A DNA stretch of 64,000 nucleotides from contig JAKKUO010000001.1 of the NCBI GenBank assembly GCA_021890795.1, positions 124,001 to 188,000 on the forward strand. Reading direction: 5' to 3'. The notes beneath the pieces were generated by a model. That model had not been told where the DNA came from. It made no database searches and saw only the letters and a program-made list of their open reading frames with translations. Both the position numbers and the translations under genes were made by a program. How positions within the stretch are numbered: position 1 is the stretch's first letter; the number at the start of each line of letters is the position of its first letter. Source of the stretch: Bacillota bacterium. Lineage in GTDB: Bacteria; Bacillota; Sulfobacillia; Symbiobacteriales; ZC4RG38. This document shows positions 9,982-17,954 of the stretch, one piece after another.

Positions 9982-11155
9982 GCGGCTGGAGACCCTGGCC
10001 GCCCACGCCGGGGAAGGGCCGGTGCCCCCGACCACCCGGCCCGTCTCCATGCCCATCTACCAGACCTCGGTCTTTGCCTTCCCGGACCTGGAGACGGTGG
10101 AGGAGGTCTACAACGGCCGGTCGCCGGCCTACCTTTACAGCCGGATGGCCCATCCCAACGCCCGGGCCCTGGAGGAGGCCTACGCCGCCCTGGAGGGGGC
10201 GGAGGACGCGATGGCCACCGCCTCGGGGATGGCCGCGATCTTCGCCGTTTTCTTCAGCCTCCTCTCCCCTGGGGACCACCTGATCTGCAGCCGGGAACTG
10301 TACGGCGGTACTTACAGCCTGCTGGCCGAGCACTTGGGCCGGTGGGGGATCGCCACCGACTACGTCGACACCACGGACCTGGGCGCGGTGGAGGCGGCGA
10401 TCCGCCCCGAGACCCGGATGATCTTCGTGGAGGCCATCACCAACCCGACGGTGCAGGTAGCGGACCTCCCCGCCCTCTCCCGGCTCGCCTTCCGGCGGGG
10501 ACTGTGGCTGGTGGTGGACAACACCTTCGCCACCCCGTACCTCCTCCGGCCCCTGGAGCACGGGGCCGACCTGGTGGTCATCTCCGCTACCAAGTTCCTC
10601 GGCGGCCACAGCGACCTGACCGGCGGCCTGGTGGCGGGGTCCCGGGCGCTCATCGACCGGATCCGGCGGTGCCACGTGGTCACCGGCGCTACCCCGGACC
10701 CCTTCGCCGCCTGGCTCTGCCTGCGGGGGATGAAGACCCTGCACCTCAGGCTGGAGCGGCAGTCCCAGAACGCGCTGGCCCTGGCCTGGTTCCTTTCCCG
10801 GCACCCCTGGGTGGAAGCGGTCCACTACCCGGGGCTGCCGAGCCATCCCCAGTCGGAGCTGGCCCGGCGGCTCCTGCCCCGGGGCGCCGGGGGGATCCTG
10901 AGCTTTGCCGTCCGGGGGGATGAGGAGGCCGCCGGACGGGTGATCCGGAGCCTCCGCCTGGCCTCCCTGGTGCCTTCCCTCGGCGACGTCACCACCACCG
11001 TCTCCCACCCGGCTTCCACCTCCCATCGGACCCTGCCCCCCGAGACCCGGGCCCAACTCGGGATCACTCCCAACCTGATCCGGGTCTCGGTGGGTACCGA
11101 GGCGGTAGAGGAGATCCTTGCGGACTTCGAGGCGGCCCTGGCCACCCTGGGGTAG
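9962..11155 (+). CDS. PLP-dependent cystathionine gamma-synthase/lyase family enzyme
   Basis: Cys/Met-metabolism PLP enzyme (cystathionine gamma-synthase, gamma-lyase or O-acylhomoserine sulfhydrylase class), 397 aa. ATG 9962 (MAERQFERLETLAAHAGEG) follows a GGGGGAGGG Shine-Dalgarno and overlaps the addA 3' end by 20 nt. Longer in-frame extensions run inside addA and are not supported. Visible motifs are the phosphate-binding SRMAHPNARALEEAYAALEG region, the aspartate region VVDNTFATP and the PLP lysine K211 in SATKFLGGHSD. The C-terminus has RVSVGTE. Sequence alone does not separate synthase, lyase and sulfhydrylase. The riboswitch-linked metX at 29.2 kb would supply O-acetylhomoserine, which fits a role in methionine synthesis. 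Confidence 0.9.
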   Translation: MAERQFERLETLAAHAGEGPVPPTTRPVSMPIYQTSVFAFPDLETVEEVYNGRSPAYLYSRMAHPNARALEEAYAALEGAEDAMATASGMAAIFAVFFSLLSPGDHLICSRELYGGTYSLLAEHLGRWGIATDYVDTTDLGAVEAAIRPETRMIFVEAITNPTVQVADLPALSRLAFRRGLWLVVDNTFATPYLLRPLEHGADLVVISATKFLGGHSDLTGGLVAGSRALIDRIRRCHVVTGATPDPFAAWLCLRGMKTLHLRLERQSQNALALAWFLSRHPWVEAVHYPGLPSHPQSELARRLLPRGAGGILSFAVRGDEEAAGRVIRSLRLASLVPSLGDVTTTVSHPASTSHRTLPPETRAQLGITPNLIRVSVGTEAVEEILADFEAALATLG

Positions 11156-11365
11156 CCGTGCCCCCGGGACGGCCCGCTGCCCGGTCGCGGGAGCCAGCCG
11201 TCCGCCGCGGGGCAGGTGCCGGGCTGCCCGCTACCCGGCCAGCAACCGGATTCCCGGTACCCGGCAAGCGCCCGGCCGCCCGTTGCCGGGCTACGGAAGA
11301 TTTGCTACGATTGGACGGGAGCCAGACCTTATAGACGTTCCAGAGCCCGTGAGAGGGGTGCGGCC

Positions 11366-11686
11366 GTGGCCAAGCTCTACCGCGAAGACCTGATGATCTG
11401 GAAGCCGGAAGGCGGCAACAAATGGTACATCATCGAGCGGGAGGCCGCAGTCAAAGAAGGGGTCCGCAAGGCGGTCTTTCGGGTGGACAACCCGTGGGCC
11501 GTAGCGGAGTTCCAGTTCAGGGAGGATGCGGAGAAGGCCCTCCTGATGTGGCCCTCCCGGGAGGAGGAGGCGGCCCAGGCCGCCGGCGAGGCAGCGGCGG
11601 CCGATGGGGCAGCCGGAACCGACGCCGGGCCAGGGGAGGGCTCCGGCGAAGCCCAACCGCCCGCGGACGCCGGAGCCGAAGGATAG
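11366..11686 (+). CDS. hypothetical protein with acidic low-complexity tail
   Basis: 106 aa, not recognised. GTG 11366 lies 7 nt after GAGAGGGG; longer versions of the frame run into GC-rich intergenic sequence without a ribosome site. Residues 1-65 look like a compact folded domain with many aromatics (MAKLYREDLMIWKPEGGNKW, then YIIEREAAVKEGVRKAVFRV). Residues ~68-106 are an Ala/Gly/Glu/Asp-rich disordered tail. No signal peptide or membrane segment. It is monocistronic, with a strong terminator directly downstream. The 210 bases before it hold only CCGG/CCCG-rich filler and no convincing promoter. Confidence 0.75.
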   Translation: MAKLYREDLMIWKPEGGNKWYIIEREAAVKEGVRKAVFRVDNPWAVAEFQFREDAEKALLMWPSREEEAAQAAGEAAAADGAAGTDAGPGEGSGEAQPPADAGAEG

Positions 11687-11710
11687 GGCCCGGGGCTGAA
11701 GGATAGAGTC

Positions 11711-11757
11711 CAGTACGCCGGGGTGGCCGGCTACCGGCCGGCCGCCCCGGCGTACTG
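11711..11757 (+). terminator. Rho-independent terminator, 20-bp stem
   Basis: Arms at 11711-11730 and 11738-11757 pair over 20 bp with one G-U, around the loop CTACCGG. A short T-rich tail (TCTTT) follows. It lies just after the hypothetical gene ending at 11686. Confidence 0.85.
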
Positions 11758-11927
11758 TCTTTGCCGCGCTCCCGGTCGCCGGCCCGGCCCGGGGCGGATA
11801 AACGGTGGGCCTGGACATAAGAATACAGTTGATGAGATGGCTTCTCCGCAGGGCCCCGCGCCCTGTGGGCTGGGGGTAGGCTGCGCCCCGGCGCCCGGAG
11901 GCCAGGGGCTGGAGGGCGGGTGAGACG

Positions 11928-12626
11928 GTGGAAGACGAACGGTGGGACCGGTACCGGGACGAGGTCCGCTACCGGGACCCGTACCTCGAACCCCCGCCCA
12001 CCTGGGCCGACCGCTTCGAGCGGATCCTGATTCAGCTGGTCAACCTCGGTTTGGTGGTCCTGGCCGCCACCCTGCTGATCATGACCCAACCCCAGATTCG
12101 CCGGGCTGTAGTGCTCCTGGAGCGGCTGGAGGGATCCCGGGGCGGGTCAGGAGGTCCCGGCTGGCAGCAGGTCCCCGGCAACCCCGGCCTCCCCGCCGGC
12201 CCCCAGGGGGTGGGCCCCCAGCCAGCCCCCGGCGGGGGCAGTCCGCCCGCACCGGCAGGGGGAGCAGAGAACCTACCGGCCCCTTCCGGCAGCCCCGGGG
12301 CCCAGACGGCCCCTACCGGCAACGGCGGGGCGGTGCCTGCCACGGCGCCCCTGGCGCCCGCCCGGATCAGCCTGGCGCTCCTCACCCGGGCCCGGGCGCC
12401 GGAGGTGCGGCTCCTGGTGGGCAGCCGGGTGGCTGGGGATTTCGGGTCCGGCCGGGTGGAAGCCACCGTCCGGCCGGGGGAGACCGTGACCGTGGACGGC
12501 ACCGGCGCCCCCGGGGGGCTGACCTTCCGGGTGGTGGCCGCGGACGGGTTTCTCAGCCACCTCCTCGGCCGGGAGGTGACCACCCGGGGCGACCGGCAGG
12601 TGCTGGTGAGCCCCGGTGAGCGGTAG
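11928..12626 (+). CDS. hypothetical membrane-anchored protein with Pro/Gly-rich linker
   Basis: 232 aa, not recognised. GTG 11928 follows GGGCGGGTGAGACG. Three parts are visible. A charged N-terminus (~residues 1-35, rich in Trp, Tyr, Asp and Arg) comes first. One transmembrane helix follows at ~38-55 (LVNLGLVVLAATLLIM). Then a 70-residue Pro/Gly/Ala linker leads to a C-terminal ~85-residue domain, predicted beta-rich (ISLALLTRARAPEVRLLVGS through VVAADGFLSHLLG). The topology suggests a bitopic protein with the C-terminal domain outside. The 240-base gap upstream holds the terminator at 11711 and no clear sigma-A promoter. CATAAGAA at 11816 could belong to a sporulation-sigma promoter, but that is weak. 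Confidence 0.7.
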   Translation: MEDERWDRYRDEVRYRDPYLEPPPTWADRFERILIQLVNLGLVVLAATLLIMTQPQIRRAVVLLERLEGSRGGSGGPGWQQVPGNPGLPAGPQGVGPQPAPGGGSPPAPAGGAENLPAPSGSPGAQTAPTGNGGAVPATAPLAPARISLALLTRARAPEVRLLVGSRVAGDFGSGRVEATVRPGETVTVDGTGAPGGLTFRVVAADGFLSHLLGREVTTRGDRQVLVSPGER

Positions 12627-12842
12627 GTTCGCCGACCCCTGCGGGAAGCGGGAGGCCGGTACCGGAGCCGGCGCCCCGGCCCTGCTGACCCGGGGGCAGG
12701 GACGGACGGTGGGGACCGACCGGGCCGGCGGGCAGGGGCCAACAGGACCGCGGGGTAGGGAATCGGCAAGGCCGCAAGGTGGGGGCCGCCAGCACGGAAG
12801 GGAGAGGATCCTCTGGTTCGGCGGGTGCAAGGGGACCGGTGG

Positions 12843-13655
12843 ATGGAGGGGGAAGTGGCGGTGGTGACCGGGGCCTCCGGCGGCATCGGCCGGGCCCTGG
12901 CCCGGGCCCTGGCTGGGGCCGGGGCCCGGGTGGCACTCATCGCCCGGAGCCAGGAAGGGCTCCAGGCCACCGCGGCCGAGGTGACCGCCCTGGGGGCAGA
13001 AGCCCTCCCGGTGGCCGCGGACGTGGCCGACAGCGCCGCCGTCCAGGCCGCGGCCCGGGAGGTGGCCCGGTGGGCACCCGGGGTGGACCTCCTGGTCCAT
13101 GGGGCCGGGGTGCTGACCCTCGGCCCCCTGGCGGAGCTTTCCCGGGAGGACCACGCCCGGACCCTGGCCATCAACTACCTCGGGGTGGTGGAGGTAACCC
13201 GGGCCTTCCTGTCCCTGCTCCGGGCCGGCCGGCGCAAGAGCGTGGTGGCCATCGGCTCCCTGGCGGGGCTGGTGGTGCCCCCTTTCATGGGCGCCTACGC
13301 TGCGTCCAAGTTCGCCCTGAGGGCGTACTGCCACGGCCTGCGGCAGGAGCTGGCCCCCGAGGGGTTCCACGTGGGCATGGTCCACCCCGGCCCCGTGGCC
13401 ACAGCGATGACCGCCGGCCGGCTGGGCGGGCCCTATTACCCGTTGCCGCCGGGGGTGCCTGTCCTGAACCCCGATGCGGTGGCGGCGGCTACCCTGGGGC
13501 TGATCCGCCGGCGGCGGGCCGAGGCGGTGGTGCCGGCCCGCCTGGGCCCCCTGGCCCGGCTGGGGGTCGCGGCCCCCGGGGTGGTGGATCGGGTCTACCG
13601 CTGGGTGATGGCCCGCCCGGGCCCTGGCACGGCCCGGGGCAGCACCGGCGACTGA
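12843..13655 (+). CDS. short-chain dehydrogenase/reductase (SDR)
   Basis: Classical SDR, 270 aa. The Rossmann motif VVTGASGGIGRA comes directly after the start. NNAG-region variant is LVHGAGVLTLG. Catalytic Ser sits in AIGSLAG, and Tyr and Lys in GAYAASKFA. ATG 12843 is preferred (MEGEVAVVTGASGGIG) because AAGGGG lies 8 nt upstream; an in-frame GTG at 12825 is the alternative. The family reduces or oxidises small carbonyl or hydroxyl substrates with NAD(P)H, and the substrate cannot be read from sequence. It stands alone, with 215 bases of GC-rich sequence upstream in which I see no clear promoter. Confidence 0.9.
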   Translation: MEGEVAVVTGASGGIGRALARALAGAGARVALIARSQEGLQATAAEVTALGAEALPVAADVADSAAVQAAAREVARWAPGVDLLVHGAGVLTLGPLAELSREDHARTLAINYLGVVEVTRAFLSLLRAGRRKSVVAIGSLAGLVVPPFMGAYAASKFALRAYCHGLRQELAPEGFHVGMVHPGPVATAMTAGRLGGPYYPLPPGVPVLNPDAVAAATLGLIRRRRAEAVVPARLGPLARLGVAAPGVVDRVYRWVMARPGPGTARGSTGD

Positions 13656-13767
13656 CCCCCGGCAGTCCAGGTTCCCGGGAATTTGCGGTTGGCAGAAGGA
13701 GTTCCCCGGCGCCGGGTCGAATTTGTCGCGGCTGGTAAGGAAGGGGTGTGGGAGGCCGGGAGACGGT

Positions 13768-13796
13768 TTGACGCTCCCTTTCCTTCCTGATAAGCT
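13768..13796 (+). promoter_or_regulatory. candidate sigma-A promoter for aroH-cmk-plsC
   Basis: TTGACG (13768-13773), a 17-nt spacer, then TAAGCT (13791-13796). The -35 is good and the -10 weak (3/6). It lies 48 nt before aroH in a locally AT-richer stretch. Confidence 0.45.
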
Positions 13797-13844
13797 AGAA
13801 AAAGAGGTAGCCCCTGGCACCGGCCGGGGGCAAGGGGTGACGGC

Positions 13845-14219
13845 ATGGCATCGGTTCGCGGCATCCGCGGGGCCACGACCGTCGAAGCAAACGATGCCGA
13901 AGCGATTCTCTCGGCCACGGAGGAACTGCTCGCGGAGATGACCCGGCAGAACGGGCTCCAGCCCGAGGACATTGCCAGCGTCTTCTTCACGGTCACTCCG
14001 GATCTGAACGCAACCTTTCCGGCGGAGGCGGCCCGGAGGTTGGGTTGGCACATGGTGCCGATGCTCTGTGCCACGGAGATCCCGGTGCCGGGGAGCCTCC
14101 CCAGGTGCATCCGGGTTCTGATCCACGCCAACACCGACCGGGCCCCGAGCGAGATCCGTCATGTCTACCTCCGCCGAGCAGTCGCCCTCCGGCCGGATTG
14201 GAGTGGAGCAAACCTTTGA
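13845..14219 (+). CDS. aroH: chorismate mutase, AroH class
   Basis: Monofunctional AroH-fold chorismate mutase, 124 aa (B. subtilis AroH 127 aa). It converts chorismate to prephenate for Phe/Tyr synthesis. Family landmarks are the N-terminal [12 protein letters not shown] (active-site Arg), the [13 protein letters not shown] stretch, and [11 protein letters not shown] followed by [16 protein letters not shown] near the C-terminus. ATG 13845 follows AAGGGGTGA. It is the first gene of aroH-cmk-plsC; its stop overlaps the cmk start (TTGA), so the two are probably translationally coupled. Confidence 0.96.
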   Translation: MASVRGIRGATTVEANDAEAILSATEELLAEMTRQNGLQPEDIASVFFTVTPDLNATFPAEAARRLGWHMVPMLCATEIPVPGSLPRCIRVLIHANTDRAPSEIRHVYLRRAVALRPDWSGANL

Positions 14220-14893
14220 CCGCCACCCATCGGAGCAGGCCCCTGACCATTGCCATCGATGGCCCCGCCGGGGCGGGCAAGAGCACCGTCGCCCGGCAGG
14301 TGGCCGAGCGCCTCGGGTACCTCTACATCGACACCGGCGCCATGTACCGGGCGCTGACCCTCAAGGCCCTGCGCCTACGGGTACCTCTGGACGATGCCGC
14401 CGCACTGACCGCCCTGGCCGCGACCACGACCATCCGCCTCGAGCGGGGGGAGGAAGGCAACCGGGTCTTCCTCGACGGCGAAGACGTCACCGCTGCGATC
14501 CGGGATCCCGAGGTCTCCCGCCACGTCTCCACGGTGGCCGCAGTTCCCGGCGTGCGGGAGCGGCTGGTGCAGCTCCAGCGGGAGATGGCCCGGGGCGGCG
14601 GGGTCGTGATGGACGGCCGGGACATCGGCACCCATGTGCTGCCCGATGCGGACCGCAAGTTCTTCCTCACCGCCACCGTGGAAGAACGGGCCCGGCGCCG
14701 GCAGGCAGAACTGGCCCGGGCCGGGCACCAGGTGGACCTGGAGAGCGTCAAGGCGGAGATTGAGCGCCGGGATCGCCTGGACAGCACCCGGGAACACAGC
14801 CCGCTGACCCAGGCCCCGGACGCGATCGCCATTGACACCACCGGGCTCCCGGTGGCCGAGGTGGTGAACCGAATCCTTGAGTACTGCCGCTAG
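14216..14893 (+). CDS. cmk: cytidylate kinase
   Basis: CMP/dCMP kinase, 225 aa, the usual size. Start: TTG at 14216 overlaps the aroH stop by 4 nt, with GGAGTGGAG 7-12 nt upstream. It gives a short leader ahead of [17 protein letters not shown] (P-loop GPAGAGKS). Longer in-frame extensions lie inside aroH. Other landmarks: [10 protein letters not shown] (substrate binding), [12 protein letters not shown], and the lid region [15 protein letters not shown]. The C-terminal [14 protein letters not shown] is typical. It recycles CMP released by lipid and RNA turnover; the plsC gene overlaps its 3' end. Confidence 0.96.
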   Translation: MTATHRSRPLTIAIDGPAGAGKSTVARQVAERLGYLYIDTGAMYRALTLKALRLRVPLDDAAALTALAATTTIRLERGEEGNRVFLDGEDVTAAIRDPEVSRHVSTVAAVPGVRERLVQLQREMARGGGVVMDGRDIGTHVLPDADRKFFLTATVEERARRRQAELARAGHQVDLESVKAEIERRDRLDSTREHSPLTQAPDAIAIDTTGLPVAEVVNRILEYCR

Positions 14894-15497
14894 GTGGTTG
14901 TACCGGTTCGCCGCCTGCCTCGCGGGTTTTCTGTATCGGGTCCTTTTCGGGCTCCAGGTGGAAGGGCGGGAACACGTGCCCCGGGAGGGGCCGGCAATCC
15001 TCTTCGCCAACCACCTCTCCTGGCACGACATCCCCCTCCTGGCCATCGCGGCTCCCCGGCCGATCCGGTTCATGGCCAAGGCTGAACTCTTCCGGCCTCC
15101 CCTCATCGGCTCGGTGCTCCGCTTCTTCGGAGCGTTTCCGGTCCGCCGGGGAGCGGCCGACCGGCAGGCCATCCGGGAAGCCCTGGCGGCACTGGCCGCC
15201 GGGGAACTCCTCGGCATCTTTCCCGAGGGGACCCGGGTACGGCCGGGCCAGACGGGCCGGGCCGAGCCGGGAGTGGCATACCTGGCCTGGAAGTCTGGCG
15301 CCCCGGTGGTGCCAGCGGCCATCTCCGGTACGCCCCGGCTCTTCGGCCGGGTGACGGTCCGGATCGGCCCGCCGATACGGCTGGAAGGCTTCAGCCCGAA
15401 GCCGGACAGCGAGGAGTGGGCCGCCGCCTCGGCCCGGCTGATGGCAGCCGTCGCCGAGCTGCAGGCGGAAGCCTCCCGGCGGCGGGGGGCGTCCTGA
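14877..15497 (+). CDS. plsC: 1-acyl-sn-glycerol-3-phosphate acyltransferase
   Basis: Acylates lysophosphatidic acid to phosphatidic acid at the membrane, 206 aa. The acyltransferase box HLSWHD (HX4D) is in FANHLSWHD, glycerol-phosphate binding is FPEGTR, and block IV is [10 protein letters not shown]. The N-terminal hydrophobic stretch [19 protein letters not shown] probably anchors it. TTG 14877 overlaps the cmk end by 17 nt; a TTG at 14898 is the alternative. It belongs with gpsA (16.9 kb) and plsY (28.3 kb) in phosphatidic acid synthesis. Confidence 0.95.
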   Translation: MSTAARWLYRFAACLAGFLYRVLFGLQVEGREHVPREGPAILFANHLSWHDIPLLAIAAPRPIRFMAKAELFRPPLIGSVLRFFGAFPVRRGAADRQAIREALAALAAGELLGIFPEGTRVRPGQTGRAEPGVAYLAWKSGAPVVPAAISGTPRLFGRVTVRIGPPIRLEGFSPKPDSEEWAAASARLMAAVAELQAEASRRRGAS

Positions 15498-15620
15498 GCG
15501 ACTCCCGGCCAGTGCGCAGCGTCAGTGTTCCGGCCCTACGGCCGCTTTAGAGGTTACCCGAAGGCTTGACGGGTTCCGCCCCCCGGGCGGGCCCAGCTAA
15601 CCCCGAGGAGGTCTTTTGCA

Positions 15621-16787
15621 GTGCAGGAGCTCAACCGCGACGCCAAGGAGAAGCAGGTGCAGGGAAAGGAGGTAGCAGCCCCCGCCGCAGCCGAGGATAC
15701 CACCCCGGTGGAGTTTGCCGCTGCTCTCAACGTGCCCCGGGAGGGCGAGATCATCACCGGACGGGTGGTCCACGTCAGCCCTGACCACGTGCTGGTGGAC
15801 GTGGGCTACAAGTCCGAGGGGATCATCACCAAGCACGACCTCACCCACCGGCCCATCGAGTCCTGCGAGCAGGTGGTTCAGGTGGGCGACGAGATCCGGG
15901 TGATGGTCCTGTCGGTGGATGCCCACGGGGAAGGCGGCCTCCGGCTCTCCAAGCGGCGTGCCGACGAGATCGAGGCCTGGCAGCGCATCGAGGAGTGGTA
16001 CCGGAACGGAGACATCGTCGAGGCCCAGGTAACCGAGGCGGTCAAGGGCGGCCTCGTGGTGGATCTGGGGCTGCGCGCCTTCCTGCCCGCTTCCCAGGTG
16101 GAGCGCGGTTACGTCAACGACCTGAGCCGGTACGTGGGCCAGATCATCCGGGTGAAGATCATCGAGCTGGACCGGCACAAGAACCGGGTCATCCTCTCCC
16201 GGAAGAAGGTCCTGGAGGAGGAGCGGGAGCGGGCCCGGCAGGCCTTCTGGGCATCGGTAGAGGAAGGCCAGATTCGCACCGGCGTGGTCAAGTCCATCAC
16301 CGATTTCGGCGCCTTCATCGACCTGGGCGGCGTGGACGGGCTGCTCCACGTCTCTGAGATGTCCTACGGCCGGGTGAAGCACCCCTCCGAGGTGCTGAAG
16401 GAAGGCGAAGAGATCAAGGTCAAGGTCCTGCGGCTGGACCGGGAGAAGGGCAAGGTCTCCCTCGGGCTGAAGCAGGTGTTGCCGGATCCCTGGGAGAACG
16501 TGGCGGAGAAGTACCCCGAAGGTTCCATTGTCAAGGGTCGGGTGGCCCGACTGGCGACCTTCGGCGCCTTCGTGGAGCTGGAGCCGGGGGTCGACGGACT
16601 GATCCATATCTCCCAGCTCGCGGACTACCGGGTTGCCAAGCCCGACGAGGTGGTGCAGCCCGGCCAGGAGGTCCTGGTGAAGGTGATCCAGGTCCGGCCC
16701 GCGGAGCGCCGGATCAGCCTCTCCCTGCGGGAAGTGGACCAGTCGCCCCTGCAGCAGGCCCAGGATGTCGCCAACCAGTCCGAATAA
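15621..16787 (+). CDS. rpsA: 30S ribosomal protein S1 homologue
   Basis: 388 aa with four S1 RNA-binding OB domains. They begin near GEIITGRVVHVSPDHVLVDV, GDIVEAQVTEAVKGGLVVDL, GQIRTGVVKSITDFGAFIDL and GSIVKGRVARLATFGAFVEL. Four-domain S1 is the usual Bacillota form (E. coli has six). GTG 15621 follows GAGGAGGTC. The 123 bases before it contain a short CCGCCC/GGGCGG hairpin at 15577-15591 but no convincing promoter. Many Clostridia have ispH between cmk/plsC and rpsA; it is absent here. A canonical terminator follows. Confidence 0.95.
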   Translation: MQELNRDAKEKQVQGKEVAAPAAAEDTTPVEFAAALNVPREGEIITGRVVHVSPDHVLVDVGYKSEGIITKHDLTHRPIESCEQVVQVGDEIRVMVLSVDAHGEGGLRLSKRRADEIEAWQRIEEWYRNGDIVEAQVTEAVKGGLVVDLGLRAFLPASQVERGYVNDLSRYVGQIIRVKIIELDRHKNRVILSRKKVLEEERERARQAFWASVEEGQIRTGVVKSITDFGAFIDLGGVDGLLHVSEMSYGRVKHPSEVLKEGEEIKVKVLRLDREKGKVSLGLKQVLPDPWENVAEKYPEGSIVKGRVARLATFGAFVELEPGVDGLIHISQLADYRVAKPDEVVQPGQEVLVKVIQVRPAERRISLSLREVDQSPLQQAQDVANQSE

Positions 16788-16825
16788 GGCCGCAGGGGGG
16801 ACCGGGCAACCGAATGGCTACCCAC

Positions 16826-16855
16826 GGGCGGGCCCTGCTGGGCCTGCCCTTTTTT
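16826..16855 (+). terminator. Rho-independent terminator after rpsA
   Basis: GGGCGGGCCC (16826-16835), loop TGCT, GGGCCTGCCC (16840-16849) with one G-U, then six Ts at 16850-16855. Confidence 0.95.
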
Positions 16856-16901
16856 GATCCTCGTTTCTCATCTGCGGCGCTAGGCGGAAGGGGGTGTCCA
16901 G

Positions 16902-17930
16902 GTGCCGCTGGAGATCGCCATCGTTCCCGCCGGCCAGTGGGGGACCGCGCTGGCGGTTCCTCTCACCGCCAACGGCCACCGGGTCCGGCTCTGGTTCCGC
17001 CGGCCGGAGGAGGCCGCCCACTTCCGCCGCACCCGTGAGACCCGGCGGCTGCCCGGGATCCGCTTCGGCGACGGGGTAACCGGCACGGAACGGCTGGAAG
17101 AGGCCGTGGCGGGGGCCGACCTGGTGGTGCTGGCCCCGGCCAGCCAGGGGCTCCGGCAGGTGGCTCGGGCCATCCGGCCCCTCCTCCGGCCCGGGGCCAT
17201 CCTGGTTTCGGCGAGCAAGGGACTGGAGGAAGAGACCCTTCTGCGGATGTCCGAGGTCCTCGCCCAGGAGATCCCGGAGGCCGCGGACCGGGTGGCGGTG
17301 ATCTCCGGGCCCAACTTTGCGGTGGAGGTGGCCCGGGGGCTCCCCACCGGTACGGTGGTGGCCGCCCGGGATCCCAAGCTGGCGGAGACGGTCCAGGACA
17401 CGTTCCTCACCCCCCGGTTCCGGGCCTACACCTCCGACGATCCCATCGGGGTGGAGCTGGGCGGGGCCCTGAAGAACGTCATCGCCATGGCGGTGGGAGT
17501 GAGCGACGGCCTGGGCCTGGGGCACAACACCCGGGCCACCCTCATTACCCGGGGGTTGGCGGAGATGGCCCGGCTGGGGATGGCCCTGGGAGCGCAACTC
17601 ATGACCTTTGCCGGGCTGTCCGGGGTCGGGGACCTGGTGCTGACCGCCACCGGCGACCTCTCCCGGAACCGGCAGGCCGGGCTTTACATCGGCCGGGGCG
17701 GCACCCTGGCGGACTTCATCCGGGAGACCGGGGCGACGGTGGAAGGGGCCCCCACCGCGCGGGCCGCCCGGGAGCTGGCGGCCCGGCTCGGGGTGGAGAT
17801 GCCCATCACCGAACAGCTCTGCCGGATCCTTTACGATGGGACCGCCCCGGAGGAGGCGCTTCTCGCCCTCACCGGCCGGGAAAAGCGGACCCGGGAGCTG
17901 GAAGGGCACCATCCCCCGGCAGGGAGATGA
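16902..17930 (+). CDS. gpsA: NAD(P)H-dependent glycerol-3-phosphate dehydrogenase
   Basis: Reduces dihydroxyacetone phosphate to sn-glycerol 3-phosphate for phospholipid synthesis, 342 aa. GTG 16902 follows AAGGGGGTG. Landmarks: SASKGLEEETL, ISGPNFAVEVARGLPT, catalytic Lys in GALKNVIAMAVG, and GLSGVGDLVLTATGDLSRNR in the C-terminal domain. One oddity: the N-terminal Rossmann loop, normally GAGxWGTA, reads PAGQWGTA (Pro at residue 9), so the first glycine of GxGxxG is replaced. The rest of the family signature is intact. plsY and plsC in this window use its product. Confidence 0.95.
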   Translation: MPLEIAIVPAGQWGTALAVPLTANGHRVRLWFRRPEEAAHFRRTRETRRLPGIRFGDGVTGTERLEEAVAGADLVVLAPASQGLRQVARAIRPLLRPGAILVSASKGLEEETLLRMSEVLAQEIPEAADRVAVISGPNFAVEVARGLPTGTVVAARDPKLAETVQDTFLTPRFRAYTSDDPIGVELGGALKNVIAMAVGVSDGLGLGHNTRATLITRGLAEMARLGMALGAQLMTFAGLSGVGDLVLTATGDLSRNRQAGLYIGRGGTLADFIRETGATVEGAPTARAARELAARLGVEMPITEQLCRILYDGTAPEEALLALTGREKRTRELEGHHPPAGR

Positions 17931-17954
17931 TGCCTCGTGGAGAGAGATGACGCC

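Noticed and set aside
15566-15600. TTGACG upstream of rpsA as a promoter
   Set aside because: No acceptable -10 at 16-19 nt; the following sequence is a GC hairpin.
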